Shown: positions 49,293 through 58,808 of the stretch, piece after piece
How the letters are laid out: the number at the start of each line of letters is the position of its first letter
How positions within the stretch are numbered: position 1 is the first letter of the stretch
Assembly (NCBI RefSeq): GCF_024346995.1
Contig: NZ_AP024887.1
Coordinates: 1,922,001 to 1,986,000, forward strand
Origin: Vibrio palustris
GTDB taxonomy: Bacteria; Pseudomonadota; Gammaproteobacteria; Enterobacterales; Vibrionaceae
Length of the DNA: 64,000 bases
Direction: 5' to 3'
Notes under the pieces: generated by a model
What the model was told of the DNA's origin: nothing
The model's database searches: none
What the model saw: the letters and a program-made list of their open reading frames with translations, nothing else
Program-made: the position numbers and the translations under genes

Positions 49293-49830
49293 TTATACCA
49301 TAGTAGCTTGTTCCGTGGCTCCTTTACGACTACCAACCACCAAAGCAAGACTTAGCAACGTAATTAATGAAGCAGATAAATAAAGCGTACTAATATTCCA
49401 ATGCTCTAAAATTCCAGCGCCTAATACCGCCCCCATACCAACAGCACCATTGAAAATAGCAGCATAAATAGCGGAAGCTGGTAATGCATCGTCTTTGGCT
49501 AATCGGATGATCCATGTTTGAAGACCAACGAATAGTATCGCAACCCCAAGCCCCCATCCCGATACGAGCAACAATGTAACGACTTTACTGTTAAACGTCG
49601 CGAGGCTAATTAATGTCAAACACAACGAAATAAGTAGAAGCCCTGCGCCAAGGACTCTCTTTAAGTGTTTGTCTATATACATTGCGCACATGAAATTCCC
49701 GACTACACCAGCAACACCAAATGTCAGTAGACATATAGCGATCCAACTGTTTGGCAAGGCAAGCACTGAAGAAAGTAGCACCTCTACATACGTAAAAGCA
49801 GCATTGCCACGTATCTATTCTGCCTAAAAG
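49293..49830 (-). pseudogene. C-terminal half of an MFS transporter
   Basis: About 170 residues of a sugar- or drug-efflux MFS protein remain: GNAAFTYVEVLLSSV, LPNSWIAICLLTFGVAGVVG, LGAGLLLISLCLTLISL, and GAVGMGAVLGAGILEHW. The frame has a TAG just before GNAAFT, and no N-terminal half (first six membrane segments) is found upstream. An ATG at 49781 could give a 162-residue piece, but it would not be a working transporter. Confidence 0.8.
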
Positions 49831-50515
49831 ACGCAAATATCGAGTAAAACAGCGTATTTCCCTTACAAACTCTAGAACTACTCGCAAATTCAAGCATCAG
49901 ATCGCAATGAACAGTGCGAGAACAGCGAAAATATGGTTCATTTATAATGTGGATGTCTTGTTTATTCTAGACGCCTTCCGGTAGTGGCGCTGATTCCATC
50001 CCTGTTCATATCACCCATTCCCTTCATCAAATTCGCACCGGGGTATACGCTGCAATACGCCCTGCTTTTAAAATGCTACCTTTCAAAGCACCGCCAGAGG
50101 ATTCGTCTCAGGTTAATAAATGAGAGAGCACGCTCGTCATTGAAATGAGAATATCGGAAACAATATTATGATCTGTACCAAAATAGAGCACTCAGGTGTG
50201 ATATCGCAGTTATGGTCCATATTGTTGACACCTGCTATAAAAAGGGAATAGTAGTTCGTTTTCTTGAAAATAGGCTCAGCATGAAATTTCAATGGACAAA
50301 ATGATCATTTTAATGATGCAGCAGTGGCCGAAGCTGAGTGCACTAACGCACAATAAGGGGCGAACGGCAGCTATGTCCTCTGATGACAGATTTGGCCGGG
50401 AGCCTTACATGTCGAAAGCCGCCGCTTGGATGTAAACTCGGCAAAGATATTCCTATAAAGAAGTGAAGGATAAAACTGCTTTATTCCAGGCCACTTACTA
50501 TAGACTGAATAAAAA
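49831..50515. other. Intergenic region with gene debris
   Basis: About 690 bases without a clear gene. A plus-strand open stretch without start at about 49983-50124 gives a protein-like tail (HSLHQIRTGVYAAIRPAFKM) that I cannot place. The left end shares the words CGCAAATATCGAGT with the repeat near 57.15 kb. It looks like decayed accessory DNA. Confidence 0.4.
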
Positions 50516-50908
50516 CTAACTTCTGCTCCCCAGATCGCTGTCCCCGAGTAACCCATTAATCATTCTTGTTAGCTCTTCACAACAGATAATTTTTCCAGAT
50601 GAGAGAGTAAAGCGAGCAAAAACTTCAAATTGGCTTTTCTCTCCCTGATTTTTTTCTACATTCACATAGTGATGAGTGAACACCGTATCATTTTCAGCCA
50701 CAACACTTTTAATAGAAATACTCATCCGTTTTGTATGCAATTTGAGGGTCTCCATATGTCTGATAAACCCACGGTAGTCCAGTTGCTTACCATCCACGCG
50801 CTGTTGATAGTCAGGAGCAAAGAACGCTTCAATTTTACTCTCATCATGCAACGGATCCATGATAAGCACCTGTAGTGCCGCAATAACTGTCTGCTTAATA
50901 TTTTGCAT
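50516..50908 (-). CDS. SnoaL-like / NTF2-like small protein
   Basis: The 130-residue protein has the NTF2-like cone fold pattern: a helical start, EAFFAPDYQQRVDG, YRGFIRHMETLK, and a strand-rich end FEVFARFTLSSGKI. This fold covers polyketide cyclases and isomerases as well as non-enzymes. It is divergent from an AraC regulator with about 95 bases between, so the two make a regulated pair. Specific role unknown. Confidence 0.75.
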   Translation of the reverse strand: MQNIKQTVIAALQVLIMDPLHDESKIEAFFAPDYQQRVDGKQLDYRGFIRHMETLKLHTKRMSISIKSVVAENDTVFTHHYVNVEKNQGEKSQFEVFARFTLSSGKIICCEELTRMINGLLGDSDLGSRS

Positions 50909-51002
50909 GTTAATTCACCTTTATGATTAATGACAGGAAGTTTACTTCAGTACTTGACTGGTATAATATCGGCATCAAGACAATATATACGGCTAATCGG
51001 CC

Positions 51003-51734
51003 ATGCAGATAAAAACAACTCGAATTGAACATGATGTGGCGCATTCAACACAATGGCACAAGCATGAATCAGGGCAGTTATTTTGGTTCGATAAAGGACA
51101 GATGATAATTGAAACGGAAGTGAGTCAATGGATTATCACTCCCGGAACGGTAGGGTGGTTTCCAGCGAATCAGTACCACAGAGCTCGGAGTACAGGGACC
51201 GTAAGTGGAAAATGTATTTACCTTGAACAATCATCAGGTATCCATTTACCCCGTCTTTCAGGGGTTTATGGCAGGGATATTTTTATCCTGGCGCTACTTG
51301 AGCGCCTTTTCCTGAGCAGATCTGTTGATTACATAAATTCACTTCTGAAAGTATTAACCTACGAGCTGCACCAACTTTGTGAATTACCACTTAAACTCAA
51401 ACTTCCAGAAGATCGTCGGGCAAGAAACGTGGCGAACGAATTATTAAAAAACCCCAGATGCGCACTGGATCAGACACAGCTGGCTCATCAATGGGGAATA
51501 AGTGTCAGAAATCTTAGCCGTTTGTTTCATCAGGAAACAGGGCTAACCTTTAGTCGATGGCGTCAGCAGGCAAAAATCCTTTCTTCACTTCAATGGATTT
51601 TTGCCGGATTACCCGTAAACGAAGTGGCCTATCTGAGCGGCTATAGCAATGTCAGCTCTTACATTGAGATATTCCGGGAACGCTTTGGTAAAACACCGGG
51701 ACAGTTTAAAGAACTCGACAGCACTTACCATTAA
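51003..51734 (+). CDS. AraC-family transcriptional regulator
   Basis: The 243-residue protein has an N-terminal cupin (STQWHKHESGQLFWFDKGQM, WFPANQYHRA) and C-terminal AraC double HTH (LAHQWGISVRNLSRLFHQETG; VNEVAYLSGYSNVSSYIEIF). It belongs to the group with GWFPA/P motif that often controls a nearby transporter or enzyme. It is divergent from the SnoaL-like gene. Repeat copy B lies after it and may end its transcript. Confidence 0.85.
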   Translation: MQIKTTRIEHDVAHSTQWHKHESGQLFWFDKGQMIIETEVSQWIITPGTVGWFPANQYHRARSTGTVSGKCIYLEQSSGIHLPRLSGVYGRDIFILALLERLFLSRSVDYINSLLKVLTYELHQLCELPLKLKLPEDRRARNVANELLKNPRCALDQTQLAHQWGISVRNLSRLFHQETGLTFSRWRQQAKILSSLQWIFAGLPVNEVAYLSGYSNVSSYIEIFRERFGKTPGQFKELDSTYH

Positions 51735-51876
51735 TAGGTACTGATGTTTAAATTAACACCGAAACACAGTTATAACAGTACACCTATAATATGCAATGGA
51801 TTCAGAACGATGCTGCATCACAGGTTAGTATCCGGTGTTGTGCCGCCACTCTCCTAAAAAATAGACGGCTAGCATC

Positions 51877-51975
51877 ACAATGAATATCACTGCAAAGAAC
51901 CCCAATATTTCCGCAAGGTTTTAAGAAAGTAAACATACATAAAAAATGCCAGTCAGTATTACTGACTGGCATTTC
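51877..51975. repeat. Dispersed repeat, copy B: left flank plus palindrome
   Basis: This is nearly identical to 49007-49105, including about 65 bases before the palindrome. The palindrome core is AAATGCCAGTCAGTA-T-TACTGACTGGCATTT (51944-51974). The conserved right tail of copies A and C is missing here because an IS3 relic begins right after. It sits downstream of the AraC gene as a likely terminator. Confidence 0.8.
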
Positions 51976-51981
51976 ATTCAT

Positions 51982-52098
51982 TTGTAATCATCCCCTAACA
52001 TAGTGGCATACTATTGTGGAATTCTTCTGCATACACTGAGTGAATCAGGGAGAACTCGCTATGAAAAAATCACGCTATACCAAAATTCAGATTTTTTA
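51982..52098 (+). mobile_element. Relic of an IS3-family element, left end with start of orfA
   Basis: From about 51982 an IS-like left end runs into a short frame with ATG at 52061 (MKKSRYTKIQIF, then stop) after a GGGAGAA ribosome site. MKKSRYTxxQI is the usual start of the IS3-family orfA transposase (IS407-type group). Everything after the twelfth codon is gone, replaced by the end of the aldo/keto reductase gene. It is not mobile by itself. Confidence 0.7.
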
Positions 52099-52968
52099 GA
52101 TATTAACAGCAATTTTATTTAATTTGGCAATGGCCTCACTCGGTAAAATCAACTCCGCTGCGGCTAAATTCTGTTGTAAATGGTTAGTTGAAGATGTTCC
52201 TGGTATTAATAGAATATTAGCTGAACGCTGAAGCAACCAAGCCAAAGCGACTTGCATTACTGTGGCGTTTAGCGATACCGCAACTTCTTCTAGAATGGAT
52301 GATTGTAATGGTGTAAAGCCGCCAAGTGGAAAGAAAGGTATATAGGCAATGCCTTCTTTTGCTAGCAGATCAATAAGTGCATCGTCTCTTCTATGCACTA
52401 GATTGTATTGGTTCTGTACACAAACAATTGGCGCGATACTGCGTGCTTCTTCAATTTGATTTGCAGTAACATTACTGACACCTAAATGATGTATCAGACC
52501 TTCTTTTTGTAACTCGGCCAGTACGGATAATGGTTCTGCAATAGAGCCTTCGGCTGGGCCATGAGCATCAAACATAGCTCGCAGATTGACTACCTCGATT
52601 TGTTCTATGCCAAGGTTGGTTAGATTATCATGTACGGCTTGAATAAGTTCAGGCTTTGAAAAAGCGGGCAACCATTCGCCTTTCTCATTGCGACGAGCAC
52701 CAACCTTAGTCACCAATGCCAGTTCTTTACTATAAGGGTGTAACGCCTCACGAATAATTTGGTTCGTAATATGTGGGCCGTAAAAATCAGAGGTATCGAT
52801 ATGGTTAACACCACTTTCTATTGCGGCTTGAAGGACAGCAATAGCTTCTTTTTTATCTTTAGGTGGACCGAAAACGCCGGAGCCAGCCAACTGCATAGCA
52901 CCGTAACCCATTCGGTTGATTGTTTTATTACCGAGCTTAAATGTGCCAGCCTGTTGAATGTTAACCAT
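52096..52968 (-). CDS. pdxI: Pyridoxal reductase-like aldo/keto reductase (PdxI/YdbC family)
   Basis: This 290-residue protein is close to E. coli YdbC (PdxI): RMGYGAMQLAGSGVFGPP, GVNHIDTSDFYGPH, TNQIIREALHPYS, VTKVGARR, VNLRAMF, DGIAYIPFFPLGGFTPL-type segment, and LLIPGTSS. Asp, Tyr and Lys of the AKR tetrad are present; the usual His position is Arg in VNLR, as I recall for YdbC. PdxI reduces pyridoxal to pyridoxine with NADPH. AGGAAA precedes ATG 52968. Divergent from a LysR gene. Confidence 0.85.
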   Translation of the reverse strand: MVNIQQAGTFKLGNKTINRMGYGAMQLAGSGVFGPPKDKKEAIAVLQAAIESGVNHIDTSDFYGPHITNQIIREALHPYSKELALVTKVGARRNEKGEWLPAFSKPELIQAVHDNLTNLGIEQIEVVNLRAMFDAHGPAEGSIAEPLSVLAELQKEGLIHHLGVSNVTANQIEEARSIAPIVCVQNQYNLVHRRDDALIDLLAKEGIAYIPFFPLGGFTPLQSSILEEVAVSLNATVMQVALAWLLQRSANILLIPGTSSTNHLQQNLAAAELILPSEAIAKLNKIAVNI

Positions 52969-53072
52969 GGTGATTTTCCTATGTGAAATGTTGAGTAGAT
53001 AATCTATTCTAGGTCTGATTAATTTGTGCGACAATCCATTTAATTAGGACATATTGTGCGAGATTTAGAACA

Positions 53073-53978
53073 ATGAAGTCACCTATGAATGATATCGCGG
53101 CATTTGTTGCTGTTGCCAAAGCCGGCGGTTTTCGTGAGGCGGCAAGAGTAGAAAATATGAGTGCTTCACGTTTAAGTGATGCCATACGACGCTTAGAAGA
53201 GGAATTGGGAGTGCGATTGTTTCATCGTAATACTCGCAGTGTTGTCCTTACGGAAGTAGGTATGGTTTTGTTAGAACGTATGAATCCTATTATGAGTGAA
53301 TTTGATTCGGCGTTAGATATGGTCAATCTATATCGTGATAAACCCGCGGGTAAACTTCGTCTTAACGTACCTGTTAGTGCTGTAAAATTAATACTGCCAG
53401 CCATTGTCCCTGCATTTTTGGAAGCCTACCCTGATATTGAACTTGAAGTGACGGCGGAAAGTAATGTTATCAATATTATTGATGCAGGTTTTGATGCTGG
53501 TATTCGTTATGACGAGCGACTGGAACAGGATATGGTCGCTATTCCTATTGGCCCACGCCGACAAAGATATGCGTTAGCCGCTGCACCTAAATTGTTAGAT
53601 AAATTAGGTCGACCAACTCACCCTCGCGACTTATTAAAGTATCCTTGTTTAACGGGGCGATTTCGTTCGGGGGTAGCCAATACTTGGGAATTTGAGAACG
53701 ATAATAAAATTATAGAGGTCAACGTTTCAGGTCCTTTAGTGGTTAATATAGGTAGCGCTGTCGATCTTTCTGTTGATGCTGCGGTTGCTGGCACCGGTGT
53801 TGTTTATTTGTTTGAGGAATGGTTACAACCCTATTTTGATTCAGGGCAACTTGAACCTATTCTTGAAAATTGGTGGTTGTCTTTTAGCGGGCCGTATTTG
53901 TATTATTCTGGTCGAAGATTGGTGCCAACTCCCTTACGAACATTTATTGATTTTGTAAAAAGTAGGGATATAAATTAA
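53073..53978 (+). CDS. LysR-family transcriptional regulator
   Basis: This 301-residue LysR protein has the HTH FVAVAKAGGFREAARVENMS with SRLSDAIRRLEEELG, then VRLFHRNTRSVVLTEVG and an effector-binding domain. It belongs to the large CrgA/YafC-like group. It is divergent from the PdxI-like gene with about 100 bases between and probably controls it. Confidence 0.87.
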   Translation: MKSPMNDIAAFVAVAKAGGFREAARVENMSASRLSDAIRRLEEELGVRLFHRNTRSVVLTEVGMVLLERMNPIMSEFDSALDMVNLYRDKPAGKLRLNVPVSAVKLILPAIVPAFLEAYPDIELEVTAESNVINIIDAGFDAGIRYDERLEQDMVAIPIGPRRQRYALAAAPKLLDKLGRPTHPRDLLKYPCLTGRFRSGVANTWEFENDNKIIEVNVSGPLVVNIGSAVDLSVDAAVAGTGVVYLFEEWLQPYFDSGQLEPILENWWLSFSGPYLYYSGRRLVPTPLRTFIDFVKSRDIN

Positions 53979-54063
53979 TAATACGTCTGCCTACTCACCT
54001 CAAACGTGAAGGTTAAAATGAACGAAACTGGTTTTCTAACCAATAAAAAGAAAGTAACACCCC

Positions 54064-54969
54064 CTAAACAAGATACGGTTCTAATATCTCTTCTAGCCAC
54101 TGTTTAAAACACCGAACTCGTTTTGATAGATTACGCCGATGAGTAACGACTAAGGATGCAATAAGTGGCTCAGGGCGTAGATTTGGTAAGACCTCCACCA
54201 GCCTCCCATTTTCTATATGACCATTAAGAGCGGGTTGCCCTGCCTGAATAAGCCCAACCCCAGCCAATCCGCATTCATGATAAGCTTGCACATTGTTTAC
54301 CTGTACTGCCCCCGGCAACATAAGCGATTTATAACCGTCCTTATCAGGATATTCCCAACCATCTTTTTCACCACCCAGAGTTGGGCTGTAATGAACCATT
54401 TTATGCCCATGAGTTATGAGGTCATTTAGTGTATGGGGGATGCCATGACGGCGCAAATAATCAGGACTGGCAACATTAATCATCCGCAGTCGGCCCAATG
54501 GTAGCGCCACTAACGTTTCATCCACAATAGGGCCAAAACGAATAGCACAGTCGAAGCCTTCACGCGCTAGATCGACTCGTCGGTCCGTACTGGAAAGCTC
54601 CAATTCAAGTTCTGGGTGCGTAGAAAGTAACTGAGGAAGAGCAGGGATCACGACACTTCGAGCCATTTCGGTTGACATATCGACTCTTAATTTCCCCACC
54701 AAAGAGGCTTCTTTGGCAACAAACATCATTTCCAACTCTTGCGCTTCAACTAGAAGATCGGCTGCACGCTTATAAAATGCTTGACCATCCTCTGTCAGTT
54801 GAACGCTACGCGTGGTGCGATGAAATAATGCAATCCCCAATTCTTTTTCTAAATCGCGAACGGATACGGAGGCCCGCCCTTTAGGAATACCCAGTGCTTC
54901 CGCGGCGCGAGTAAAACTGGCCATTTCTGCCACTCGACAAAAAATAGTTAAAACAGTGAGATTCTTCAT
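54064..54969 (-). CDS. LysR-family transcriptional regulator
   Basis: The 301-residue protein starts MKNLTVLTIFCRVAEMASFT with HTH GIPKGRASVSVRDLEKELG and IALFHRTTRSVQLTEDG. It is in the same broad LysR group as its neighbour at 53073 but not a recent copy. It is divergent from the aldo/keto reductase-DUF1330 pair with about 200 bases between, its likely target. ATG 54969 is preferred over a TTG three codons earlier. Confidence 0.87.
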   Translation of the reverse strand: MKNLTVLTIFCRVAEMASFTRAAEALGIPKGRASVSVRDLEKELGIALFHRTTRSVQLTEDGQAFYKRAADLLVEAQELEMMFVAKEASLVGKLRVDMSTEMARSVVIPALPQLLSTHPELELELSSTDRRVDLAREGFDCAIRFGPIVDETLVALPLGRLRMINVASPDYLRRHGIPHTLNDLITHGHKMVHYSPTLGGEKDGWEYPDKDGYKSLMLPGAVQVNNVQAYHECGLAGVGLIQAGQPALNGHIENGRLVEVLPNLRPEPLIASLVVTHRRNLSKRVRCFKQWLEEILEPYLV

Positions 54970-55173
54970 TGTTACCAAAATCCATAACAGTTAGTTATTT
55001 TTATACTACTTTATCTACCTTAATTAAACCAATAATCTAGCTTCATCTGTCGTCTATCGATAATTTTCACTAAGACACACAGCCATGAAAAAACACAATA
55101 TTCCTATTAAGCGCATCGTGATTCATCACCCTGCAATTTCGTAATTTTGGCATTTTTAGCGAGAGGAGTGAGT

Positions 55174-56223
55174 ATGAAGTACAACCAACTCGGCCAAACC
55201 GGCCTTTATGTTTCCGAGCTTTGCCTTGGCACCATGACTTTAGGGGGCAATGATGATGCTGGTAAGTGGTCAAATATTGGCGGCGTAAAACAAAATGAAG
55301 CAACTGCCTTGATTGGACGTGCTGTCGATGCCGGTATTAATTTTATCGATACCGCGGATATTTATTCTCACGGTGAGTCAGAACGGGTGGTTGGACAAGC
55401 ACTGAAAGAACTCGGCATATCCCGCGATGAAGTTATTCTTGCAACAAAAACCGGTGGGCTGATGGGGCCAAAGCCCAATCAGAACGGCGCGTCACGAGGC
55501 CATATTATGGACTCAGTTCAACGCAGTTTGGAACGGTTGCAACTGGATCATATCGATCTCTACCAAATTCATGCCAGTGATCCGATCACACCGATAGAAG
55601 AGACACTGCGGGCATTAGATGATCTAATCCATCAGGGTTTGGTGCGCTATGTCGGGGTTTCAAACTGGAATGCAGGTCGTATCGGTAAAGCTTTGGGCTT
55701 AAGCCAAGCACTACATATCAACCAAATTCAGACTCTGCAGGCTTATTACTCTATTGCCGGACGTGATCTTGAACGTGAGTTGATGCCTCTGGTGAGTGAA
55801 GAGAAATTGGGCTTACTCGTATGGTCGCCACTGGCGGGCGGTTTATTGTCTGGAAAATTCGGTCCCGGAGCCCCCTCAGAAGAAGGAGCGAGACGCAACA
55901 ACTTCAATTTTCCACCGGTAGAGTTAGACAGAGCTTGGCGATGTGTTAAAGAGATGCGCTCCATTGCTCAGGCTAAAGAGGTGTCGGTGAGTCGTATTGC
56001 GTTAGCTTGGCTATTAAGCCGTCCGGCAGTCACTAGCGTGATTACCGGAGTGAAACGTATGGAGCAACTTGAAGATAATCTCGGAGCTTGTGACGTTGTA
56101 TTAAGTACCGACGAGTTAGCGCGTCTTGATAACGTCAGTGCCCTACCACCTTACTACCCCGGCTGGATGATTGCCCAGCAAAATGAGTACCGTCAACCGC
56201 CATCATCAGAGCTCCAAGTTTAA
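55174..56223 (+). CDS. Aldo/keto reductase (AKR, YajO/IolS-like)
   Basis: The 349-residue protein has all AKR tetrad residues: Asp and Tyr in FIDTADIYSHGES, Lys in LATKTGG, His in DLYQIHASDP. SNWNAGRIGKAL and WSPLAGGLLSGKF fit the YajO/IolS branch, which reduces aldehydes with NADPH. GAGAGGAG lies six to eight bases before ATG 55174. A DUF1330 gene follows 67 bases later. Substrate unknown. Confidence 0.87.
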   Translation: MKYNQLGQTGLYVSELCLGTMTLGGNDDAGKWSNIGGVKQNEATALIGRAVDAGINFIDTADIYSHGESERVVGQALKELGISRDEVILATKTGGLMGPKPNQNGASRGHIMDSVQRSLERLQLDHIDLYQIHASDPITPIEETLRALDDLIHQGLVRYVGVSNWNAGRIGKALGLSQALHINQIQTLQAYYSIAGRDLERELMPLVSEEKLGLLVWSPLAGGLLSGKFGPGAPSEEGARRNNFNFPPVELDRAWRCVKEMRSIAQAKEVSVSRIALAWLLSRPAVTSVITGVKRMEQLEDNLGACDVVLSTDELARLDNVSALPPYYPGWMIAQQNEYRQPPSSELQV

Positions 56224-56290
56224 TCTAGAAAATATTAGCTTACGTCGCTTTTTATAATTATCAACACTGAAAACAGTTAGGAGTAATACC

Positions 56291-56581
56291 ATGTCTAAAG
56301 GCTACCTTATCGCACACCTTACCGTCACTAATGCTGATTTATATGCGGAGTACGGCAAAGCGGCTGAAGCCGCAGTTAAACCATTCAACCCCAAAATTGT
56401 GGCTTGGACTGGGCAATATGAAAATCTCGAAGGAGAAGCTCACCAAGAGCATATGATTTTTGAATTTTCCTCTTTTACCGAGGCTAAACGCTTTTATTAC
56501 AGTGACAGCTATCAGGCCGCGAAAAAGTTACGTGCCCAGGCGGCTACTGGCACGTTTGTTCTTGTTGAAGGGGTCGAATAA
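56291..56581 (+). CDS. DUF1330 family protein
   Basis: The 96-residue protein has the DUF1330 ferredoxin-like pattern: GYLIAHLTVTNADLYAEYGK, then VAWTGQYENLEG, and FYYSDSYQAAKKLR. TTAGGAG precedes the ATG. Proteins of this family occur beside oxidoreductases and may be small monooxygenase-like or stress proteins. It probably forms one unit with the aldo/keto reductase. A terminator-like hairpin follows. Confidence 0.83.
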   Translation: MSKGYLIAHLTVTNADLYAEYGKAAEAAVKPFNPKIVAWTGQYENLEGEAHQEHMIFEFSSFTEAKRFYYSDSYQAAKKLRAQAATGTFVLVEGVE

Positions 56582-56702
56582 GGCCGTCAGACCATTCGCG
56601 ATATAACGTTCAATCCTTTGATTTGGATATAAACACAGCGAAAACTTCAGCATACTCTGGAGCCAAAAATACAAACTCGTAACCTATCGATAATAGTAGA
56701 TA

Positions 56703-56800
56703 GAAAAGGCCAATCAATATTAATGACTGGCCTTTCATTTGTTCTCTAAACAGGTTAGTTATTTACAACCGGCCCTACTCCTCACACAAATATCAATGAG
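56703..56800. repeat. Dispersed repeat, copy D (diverged): hairpin plus part of the tail
   Basis: AAAGGCCA-A-TCA and TGA-C-TGGCCTTT form a hairpin (56705-56735) in the same position and style as the palindrome of copies A-C, followed by TTCATTTGTT and a tail (GCCCTACTCCTCACACAAAT then ATCAATGAGAAGGAAA) that aligns with copy C. It sits after the DUF1330 gene and would serve as its terminator. Confidence 0.6.
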
Positions 56801-57146
56801 AAGGAAACACGAGCAGAACACCCATAGTATCCGTACATTAAACTCGTCGATTTAACCGGGCAAATACTTCATGATGATCAGTGCGGCCATATTGACGCAT
56901 CACTGATGCCAATTCTGCAAAGGCTCAATATCTCATCCAATAATTGGCTCATCATTTAAAGCGAGTTTGAGCAGCATACCCATATATCGTTGGGCAAAGA
57001 AAGTAACCTGACCCGCTATTACCAAAATAGCGATTATCATCGCCGACCGACAATAACCCTAAATCAACAAGCGACTAGCTTAACTACTTCACGCATACCA
57101 TAAAGTCCGCAGTGACTGTATTACCACGCCTTACTTCTGCCTGAGT

Positions 57147-57196
57147 GTCGCAAATATCGAGTCAGAGTAAGGGGTGCGACTCTTGTTGCTAAAACC
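57147..57196. repeat. Dispersed short repeat, first copy (GAGTCAGAGT type)
   Basis: The words ATATCGAGTCAGAGT and CTCTTGTTGCTAAA here recur as ATGTCGAGTCAGAGT and CTCTTGTTACTTAA at 61808-61853, with similar spacing. A shorter match is at about 49829. It is outside any gene and marks a second repeat family of the accessory region. Confidence 0.55.
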
Positions 57197-57334
57197 CAAA
57201 ACACATTTTTGCTCCAAAATTTTCTAGGTAAGAAAAAGTAACTGTTATGCATTCAGCAATTTTGTTCTATCTTCCCTATCACTTGCTCCCTATACTTTCA
57301 TTATGTTTCCACTAAATAGATTGAGTCTGTAAAC

Positions 57335-58162
57335 ATGCAAGAACAATTTAGATATCAAAAAAGTGCACACACTAAAGAATTGTGTTCATTTTCGGCAAAG
57401 ATCAAAGACTTTAGCTACGGTAAACATGCCCATGAAGAATTCAGTATCGGTGTGACATGCCGTGGCCGTCAGGATTTTTTTAGTAATGGATCTTTTCATA
57501 AAAGTCAGGCAGGAAACGTGATCTTTTTTAATCCAGAACAGGTTCATGATGGGCATGCTGGAGGCGGAAAAGATATGGAGTATGAAATGCTATACATACC
57601 TGAATCGACAATAATGAGTTTGATGCAAAGCATAGGCAATGTATCTAAAGATCAGTCTCGATTGAAAGTATCATCCTTCCATGATGCGATTTTGCAAAAA
57701 CAGATTATGTCAATTGCACGCTCTATGAACTTGAAGCAGCCACTTTCTTCACTAGAAGAAGAGCACCTGTTACTCGGCATCGCTCATTCAATTGTTCGTC
57801 TTGGAGATGGCTCTTTTATCGATAAAGTAGCTTATGGGCGAACTGATAAACTATTGGAACAAGCAAAGGAGTTTATTCACTTTAACCTTAATCGAAAACT
57901 AGATATTGAAGAGATTTCAAGCGCTGCCAATATGTCTAAATATCATTTCATTCGTTTGTTTAACAAACAGTTTGGCATGACGCCACACCAGTATGTACTT
58001 AGCTATAAAATCAATCGTGTAAAACGAGAGGTAGAGCTAGGTAATAGCGCTGCGGATATTGCATTTAAGTATGGGTTTTCAGATTTAAGTCACCTTAATC
58101 GTAACTTTAAGAATACGTTTGGTATCACGCCAATCCAATATCAAAAACAACTCTCGCTTTAG
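57335..58162 (+). CDS. AraC-family transcriptional regulator
   Basis: The 275-residue protein has an N-terminal cupin (YGKHAHEEFSIGVTCRGRQD; IFFNPEQVHDGH) and a C-terminal AraC domain (IEEISSAANMSKYHFIRLFNKQFGMTP; AADIAFKYGFSDLSHLNRNFKN). It stands 35 bases before a LysE-type exporter gene and a DUF2000 gene on the same strand, an arrangement common in bacteria in which the regulator controls the exporter. Confidence 0.87.
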   Translation: MQEQFRYQKSAHTKELCSFSAKIKDFSYGKHAHEEFSIGVTCRGRQDFFSNGSFHKSQAGNVIFFNPEQVHDGHAGGGKDMEYEMLYIPESTIMSLMQSIGNVSKDQSRLKVSSFHDAILQKQIMSIARSMNLKQPLSSLEEEHLLLGIAHSIVRLGDGSFIDKVAYGRTDKLLEQAKEFIHFNLNRKLDIEEISSAANMSKYHFIRLFNKQFGMTPHQYVLSYKINRVKREVELGNSAADIAFKYGFSDLSHLNRNFKNTFGITPIQYQKQLSL

Positions 58163-58196
58163 CTTAAACTAAAGCACCAACCAAAAGATTAACTCT

Positions 58197-58793
58197 ATGC
58201 TGGACATAATTCTTTATGCTCTAGGGGTCATGTACACCCCAGGGCCAGTCAATACTATTAGCTTAAACAGTGGCATACAGAAACAAAACTCAATATTGGG
58301 CTTTAGTATCGGTGTCTCGATTGCCATGTTCGCATTATTCAGTGCTGTTTCGCTGATTGGTGAAACATTAATGAATGATGTTTTCTTACAATGGACAGCA
58401 ATACTGGGTGCTATCTACATTCTTTGGTTGGCCTACAAAATATTCGTTAGCCAAGTAGGTAAGGTTGAACTTAGACCAAGTCAACGCGTGAACCTGAGAG
58501 ACGGTTTGATGCTTCAGCTACTTAATCCGAAAGGTATTACAGTTGCATTGCCTATTGCAACGGTTCAGTTTCCATCAGCAGGTATTACGGACGGATATAT
58601 CTTTGTATGGTGCGCTATTTTGGCACTACTTGCGTTTGGCGCTCCTACTCTTTACTACATCGCTGGACGTCTTATTGGCGAAAAGATAAACGAGACTAGG
58701 TATTTAGTTGTAATGAATAAGCTCATGGCCGTGTTGTTACTGTTTGTTGGTTTAAAGATAGGTTTGCCGCCTGTCATTGATTTAGTGTACTGA
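58197..58793 (+). CDS. LysE/RhtB-family amino acid exporter
   Basis: The 198-residue membrane protein has six hydrophobic segments and the LysE family start (LGVMYTPGPVNTISLNSGI) with the later LLNPKGITVALPIA. Members export amino acids or similar small molecules. It follows the AraC gene closely, and a DUF2000 gene follows after 15 bases. The substrate is not evident. Confidence 0.85.
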   Translation: MLDIILYALGVMYTPGPVNTISLNSGIQKQNSILGFSIGVSIAMFALFSAVSLIGETLMNDVFLQWTAILGAIYILWLAYKIFVSQVGKVELRPSQRVNLRDGLMLQLLNPKGITVALPIATVQFPSAGITDGYIFVWCAILALLAFGAPTLYYIAGRLIGEKINETRYLVVMNKLMAVLLLFVGLKIGLPPVIDLVY

Positions 58794-58808
58794 TTAGTAG
58801 GAGGAAAT

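Larger units (their letters stand above)
56582..57334. other. Intergenic region with repeats and gene debris
   Basis: About 750 bases. They contain repeat copy D (56703-56800), decayed coding-like stretches around 56.9-57.1 kb (for example a plus-strand tail LTRYYQNSDYHRRPTITLNQ without a start), and the GAGTCAGAGT-type repeat at 57147-57196. The last 100 bases should hold the AraC gene promoter. I cannot name the debris. Confidence 0.45.
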
